A stretch of DNA of 64,000 bases from Rummeliibacillus stabekisii (lineage in GTDB: Bacteria > Bacillota > Bacilli > Bacillales_A > Planococcaceae): the NCBI RefSeq assembly GCF_007988965.1, contig NZ_BJVD01000001.1, positions 1 through 64,000 of the forward strand, read 5' to 3'. The stretch's first letter is position 1, and each line of letters begins with the position of its first letter. The notes under the pieces are model-generated. The model saw only the letters and a list, made by a program, of their open reading frames with translations. It ran no database searches and was not told the origin of the DNA. Position numbers and translations under genes: made by a program. Positions 59,488 through 64,000 of the stretch are shown in pieces.

Positions 59488-60129
59488 CTAATTCTCCTCT
59501 CGATGCATCAATTTTTCTTTTGGCGTTGTGTTCAGTTTTGCAAAATCCAGCTCCATTTTGAGCTCTTCAATATCGGATGCCAGAACTGTCTGTAAATCCT
59601 CTTGCATCACGTTATTCAAGCTTTCTAATGTATCTCGTGTCTCTTGTAATGTTAAATGTACATCTGCACTTTTGATTGGCTGCGTGGAGAGAAGAGCATA
59701 CTTTTCAGTTAATTCGCTTGCAGAGTGAATATGTGCATAAAAAAATTGTTCTGCCTGGTAAAACTTCCTTGGGTTTTTACGTACTATATTAATGATTCTT
59801 TTTGCCATCCGATTCATTTCTAACAATTGCTTAAATATAGAAATGGAACGAATCTTCGTATAACAGCGATTAATATTTCGAAGCTCAGTGTTCGCTTCAC
59901 TCAATTGCATTTCGATATGTTTATATTCTGAATGGGTCAGACCCCATTTTTTTAAAAATCGAAACTGCTGTACATATTTTATTGCAATATTTGATATCCC
60001 ATAACCAACGACACCTAACAACGTACTGATTCCAAAATTCACGTCAAACCATAAGCTAATTGACCATGTCGCAACCATCACGAGGATATTAAGTATATGT
60101 CGAATTGTTATTTGTTTAAGGTTAAGCAT
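59488..60129 (-). CDS. xpaC: XpaC family protein
   Basis: 213 residues. Two N-terminal membrane helices (ILNILVMVATWSISLWFDV and ISTLLGVVGYGISNIAIKYV), then a helical cytosolic domain ending in MELDFAKLNTTPKEKL. XpaC proteins (once linked to XP phosphate hydrolysis) regularly accompany TelA. ATG 60129, giving MLNLKQITIRH, follows CAGGAGGAG; the longer frame upstream is not supported. Confidence 0.85.
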   Translation of the reverse strand: MLNLKQITIRHILNILVMVATWSISLWFDVNFGISTLLGVVGYGISNIAIKYVQQFRFLKKWGLTHSEYKHIEMQLSEANTELRNINRCYTKIRSISIFKQLLEMNRMAKRIINIVRKNPRKFYQAEQFFYAHIHSASELTEKYALLSTQPIKSADVHLTLQETRDTLESLNNVMQEDLQTVLASDIEELKMELDFAKLNTTPKEKLMHREEN

Positions 60130-60399
60130 TATTTTATCTCCTCCTGCCATAATATTAAATACGAATGATTGATTAGAAAGTTTCATTATTCACCGAAGGA
60201 TTTGTTTTATAATTTATTTGTTTCTATTATTTTAATCTATTCGTTGGATAAATGCGAAAGGGAACGCTTAGGCAAATATTTTGGCATCCAACGATTCACG
60301 TAATACAATGAAGTAAATTCCTAAGGAAGAGAATAAAGCTTTTTAGACAACTGTTATGTATACGAATTGTTGAAAAGTAAAAATGAAGGATTGACAAGC
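60130..60399. other. Gap holding divergent control signals
   Basis: Non-coding DNA between xpaC and the DUF1033 gene. It should contain the xpaC-telA promoter, but I found none with both boxes well matched. Confidence 0.45.
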
Positions 60400-60696
60400 A
60401 TGTACAAGATAATTTATATGAAAGCAGACTATGAACCATGGTGGCAATTTGACGGTTGGGAGCAAACAATACAATCAGTAAAAGAGTTTGATGATTTAGC
60501 AGAAGCAAAGAAATATTTGGAAAATATATTAACAAATTTTGAGAATGAATTTCCATTTAAAGCGATGAAAAAAGAGCGTTTTTGGGCATTTTGGTCTGAA
60601 GATGAAATTGAATTTTGCGAGGCCTGTGATGAAGATATCCAGACGTACCATGGGGTCGTGTGGGAAGAAATAGGGCAACACACTAAAAAGTTATAA
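60400..60696 (+). CDS. DUF1033 family protein
   Basis: 98 residues matching DUF1033: MYKIIYMKADYEPWWQFDGWE, EAKKYLENILTNF, ERFWAFWSEDEIEFCEACDEDIQTYHGVVW (in parts). Often called a dihydroorotate dehydrogenase-neighbouring small protein; function unknown. The CxxCDEDIQ segment may bind metal. ATG 60400 after GAAGGATTG. Confidence 0.88.
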   Translation: MYKIIYMKADYEPWWQFDGWEQTIQSVKEFDDLAEAKKYLENILTNFENEFPFKAMKKERFWAFWSEDEIEFCEACDEDIQTYHGVVWEEIGQHTKKL

Positions 60697-60721
60697 ACTT
60701 TTTGAAAAATCACCAAAATTG

Positions 60722-60749
60722 TTGACATTGGAAATTAACGTGTTATACT
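60722..60749 (+). promoter_or_regulatory. Promoter of the second cold-shock gene
   Basis: TTGACA, 16 bases, TATACT with a TGn extension. Gives a leader of about 145 bases, the same length as for the first cold-shock gene. Confidence 0.8.
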
Positions 60750-60786
60750 TAATTTAACAAATGAAATTGATTTACCGCAAACTTCC

Positions 60787-60848
60787 ATTCACATATTACA
60801 AAAAGTGATCGGCTTGTCTCGGTACTTTCTGTAATATGTGAATTTTTG
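60787..60848 (+). promoter_or_regulatory. Cold-shock leader hairpin with T tract (type A)
   Basis: ATTCACATATTACA and TGTAATATGTGAAT form a 14-bp stem, with an inner arm AAGT-G-ATCG / CGGTACTT and T5 after it. The outer stem differs in sequence from the leader at 25832-25891 while the inner core AAAAGTGATCG ... CTCG-TACTT is kept, with A-U changed to G-U: evidence for a conserved RNA structure. Confidence 0.65.
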
Positions 60849-60899
60849 TTTTAGGTAATGATTTTTATTTGTTCACTTTATTTTTGGAGGTTTTCTCAC

Positions 60900-61100
60900 A
60901 TGAAACAAGGTACAGTAAAATGGTTTAACTCAGAAAAAGGCTTCGGTTTTATCGAAGTAGATGGCGAAAACGATGTTTTCGTACACTTCTCAGCTATCCA
61001 AGGTGATGGCTTCAAAACACTTGACGAAGGTCAAAAAGTAGAATTTGAAGTTGTTGAAGGTAACCGCGGACCACAAGCTGCAAACGTTGTAAAACTTTAA
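60900..61100 (+). CDS. Cold-shock protein, CspA family (tandem copy 1)
   Basis: 66 residues, cold-shock OB fold with RNP1 (KGFGFI) and RNP2 (DVFVHF). Differs from the next copy at only a few positions (IEVDGEN against [17 protein letters not shown] against [10 protein letters not shown]). Start fixed at ATG 60900 by TTTTTGGAGGTTTTCTCAC, which is identical before the next copy. An RNA chaperone. Long structured leader. Confidence 0.96.
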   Translation: MKQGTVKWFNSEKGFGFIEVDGENDVFVHFSAIQGDGFKTLDEGQKVEFEVVEGNRGPQAANVVKL

Positions 61101-61109
61101 TTCACAACT

Positions 61110-61138
61110 AACAGGGGTAACTTGTTTACCCCTTTCCT
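61110..61138 (+). terminator. Weak terminator between tandem cold-shock genes
   Basis: AGGGGTAA, CTTG, TTACCCCT with a poor T tail, so some read-through into the next copy is likely. Confidence 0.55.
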
Positions 61139-61162
61139 TTAAATAGATAGTTTTATATTTAT

Positions 61163-61204
61163 ATATTACAAAGAGTAGCTTATAAAAGATGCTTTTTGTA
61201 ATAT
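61163..61204 (+). promoter_or_regulatory. Leader hairpin of the third cold-shock gene
   Basis: ATATTACA pairs with TGTAATAT and encloses a loosely pairing AAAGAGTAGC / GCTTTTT arm. It keeps the outer stem of the tandem neighbour but lacks the conserved inner core and a good T tract. Confidence 0.5.
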
Positions 61205-61264
61205 GTAAAATTTTAATTTCGATTGAAACTTGCGTATTAAATTTATTTTTGGAGGTTTTCTCAC

Positions 61265-61465
61265 ATGAAACAAGGTACAGTAAAATGGTTTAACTCAGAA
61301 AAAGGCTTCGGTTTCTTAGAAGTTCAAGGTGAAGATGACGTATTCGTACACTTCTCAGCAATTCAAGGCGAAGGCTTCAAAACTCTTGAAGAAGGCCAAA
61401 AAGTAGAATTCGAAGTTGTTGAAGGCAACCGCGGACCACAAGCTGCAAACGTTGTAAAACTTTAA
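61265..61465 (+). CDS. Cold-shock protein, CspA family (tandem copy 2)
   Basis: 66 residues, same fold and RNP motifs (KGFGFL, DVFVHF). Its ribosome site and first 50 bases are nearly identical to those of copy 1, 365 bases upstream, so the pair arose by a local duplication. Followed by a strong terminator resembling that of the first cold-shock gene. Confidence 0.96.
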   Translation: MKQGTVKWFNSEKGFGFLEVQGEDDVFVHFSAIQGEGFKTLEEGQKVEFEVVEGNRGPQAANVVKL

Positions 61466-61473
61466 TTCTTTCA

Positions 61474-61502
61474 AAAGCATCCTTTGTGGATGCTTTTTTT
61501 AT
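61474..61502 (+). terminator. Terminator of the tandem cold-shock genes
   Basis: AAAGCATCC and GGATGCTTT with T7; the same stem sequence as after the first cold-shock gene at 26149. Confidence 0.88.
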
Positions 61503-61554
61503 TTAGTTTTTAATAGGAAGAGAAGAGAGAGTAGGAAAGTACAAAAACCACAAT

Positions 61555-61588
61555 AAAAAGTGTGTTCATTTAAGAACACACTTTTTAT
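61555..61588. terminator. Terminator of the ABC-F gene
   Basis: AAAAAGTGTGTTC and GAACACACTTTTT, 13-bp stem, six-base loop. Confidence 0.9.
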
Positions 61589-63478
<1,890 letters not shown>

Positions 63479-63506
63479 GAAGAGAGTAGTCTACTCTCTT
63501 CAAAAA
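63479..63506. terminator. Terminator of the CoA-transferase family gene
   Basis: GAAGAGAGTAG-T-CTACTCTCTTC is a near-perfect palindrome with T tracts on both strands. Confidence 0.88.
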
Positions 63507-63508
63507 AC

Positions 63509-64000
63509 TTATTTTTTCATTGAACCTGTTTTTTCTAGACGTTCATACATTTCAAATGCTCGACTTAAAATATGTGGTGTTTGTGCATTGCCAGTTGCTT
63601 CAACAGCTGCATTATAATATTCCCATAATTGTTCTTTAAAGTCAGGGTGTACGCAGTTATTAATGATTAGCGGCACACGTTCTTTTGGTGCTAATCCACG
63701 AAGATCCGCAACACCTTGTTCTGTAACAAGTACATCAACATCATGTTCTGTATGATCTACATGGGTAACCATTGGTACGATAGAAGAAATGCTTCCACCT
63801 TTAGCATAAGATTTTGTTATAAAGATACCTAGGCGCGCGTTACGAGCGAAATCGCCTGAACCGCCAATTCCATTCATCATTTTGCTACCTGATACATGTG
63901 TAGAGTTAACGTTTCCATAAATATCAGCTTCCAGGGCAGTATTGATTGAAATAAGGCCTAAACGACGGATTAATTCAGGTTGGTTTGAAATTTCTTGTGG
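63509..64000 (-). CDS. Acetyl-CoA hydrolase/transferase family protein (3' part)
   Basis: The frame enters from the right edge of the window and covers the last ~163 residues: PELIRRLGLISINTALEADIYGNVNSTHV, MMNGIGGSGDFARNARLGIF, VPMVTHVDHTEHDVDVLVTEQG, ADLRGLAPKERV and IINNCVHPDFKEQLWEYY (read in parts). These are the C-terminal motifs of succinyl-CoA:acetate CoA-transferase and acetyl-CoA hydrolase proteins, including GGSGDF and TEQGVADLRGL. The start lies outside the window. Confidence 0.92.
   Translation of the reverse strand, partial: PQEISNQPELIRRLGLISINTALEADIYGNVNSTHVSGSKMMNGIGGSGDFARNARLGIFITKSYAKGGSISSIVPMVTHVDHTEHDVDVLVTEQGVADLRGLAPKERVPLIINNCVHPDFKEQLWEYYNAAVEATGNAQTPHILSRAFEMYERLEKTGSMKK

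Noticed and set aside
60900-61465. Near-identical 200-base units as a possible mobile repeat
   Set aside because: They are two tandem cold-shock genes; no inverted ends, target duplications or transposase.

Overview
The window is chromosomal DNA from a low-GC, Gram-positive Bacillales bacterium. The gene content (LiaIH-LiaFSR envelope-stress module, three CspA-type cold-shock genes, YkuK, YunC, YdhK, XpaC-TelA, OpuC-type transporter, ABC-F protein of the YbiT/YkpA branch), strong AGGAGG-type ribosome binding sites, frequent TTG/GTG starts and dense rho-independent terminators all fit. Planococcaceae (Lysinibacillus/Solibacillus/Rummeliibacillus type) is my best guess, but no marker here fixes the genus. 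I saw no rRNA, tRNA, CRISPR array, insertion sequence or prophage block.

Layout. 0-6 kb: a purine permease under a guanine-type riboswitch, several tiny genes, a holin-like type I toxin with a convergent antisense RNA, an isolated DUF4145 (HEPN-like) protein, and a vitamin B6 pair (pyridoxamine kinase plus ECF S-component). 6-9 kb: catalase KatA and a GNAT acetyltransferase. 9-15 kb: an accessory-looking stretch with an MBL hydrolase, an unusual protein with an NDK-like N-terminus and a degenerate PHP-like C-terminus, three GNAT proteins, DUF2200, a DUF2975/XRE pair and small membrane proteins. 15-19 kb: the liaIH and liaFSR genes with a terminator between the two halves, a candidate LiaR box, and a divergent NUDIX gene. 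19-26 kb: an HxlR regulator divergent from a nitroreductase with paired operators, Maf, a 3-hydroxyacyl-CoA dehydrogenase, YkuK, and a large-subunit catalase homologue that has lost its distal catalytic histidine.

26-36 kb: a cold-shock gene with a leader hairpin, an osmoprotectant ABC operon (opuCABCD type), a Cu/Zn-SOD lipoprotein, a lipoprotein apparently starting at ATT, and a SAM-I riboswitch ahead of a MetE-like methyltransferase. 36-42 kb: an NPD-type flavoprotein, an RNase H-like protein, then a two-component system followed by two YdhK/DUF1541 lipoproteins flanking a 19-cysteine DUF326 protein; this looks like a metal (probably copper) handling module. 42 kb: a decayed DUF3006 plus ComEC-like MBL hydrolase pair. 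43-49 kb: TatA, small membrane proteins and a second accessory stretch (methyltransferase, ParB-like protein, P-loop kinase), then an Rrf2 regulator divergent from a YwnB-like protein. 49-64 kb: RecQ, a MoxR/VWA pair, an M23 peptidase with coiled coils, TelA/XpaC, two tandem cold-shock genes, an ABC-F protein and the 3' end of an acetyl-CoA hydrolase/transferase family gene running off the window.

The most interesting items are the catalase homologue with Tyr in place of the distal His, the shared attenuator-like hairpins in cold-shock leaders, the compact type I toxin-antitoxin locus whose two promoters and two terminators can be read, and the NDK/PHP-like fusion. All domain names are from memory of family patterns; no search was run.
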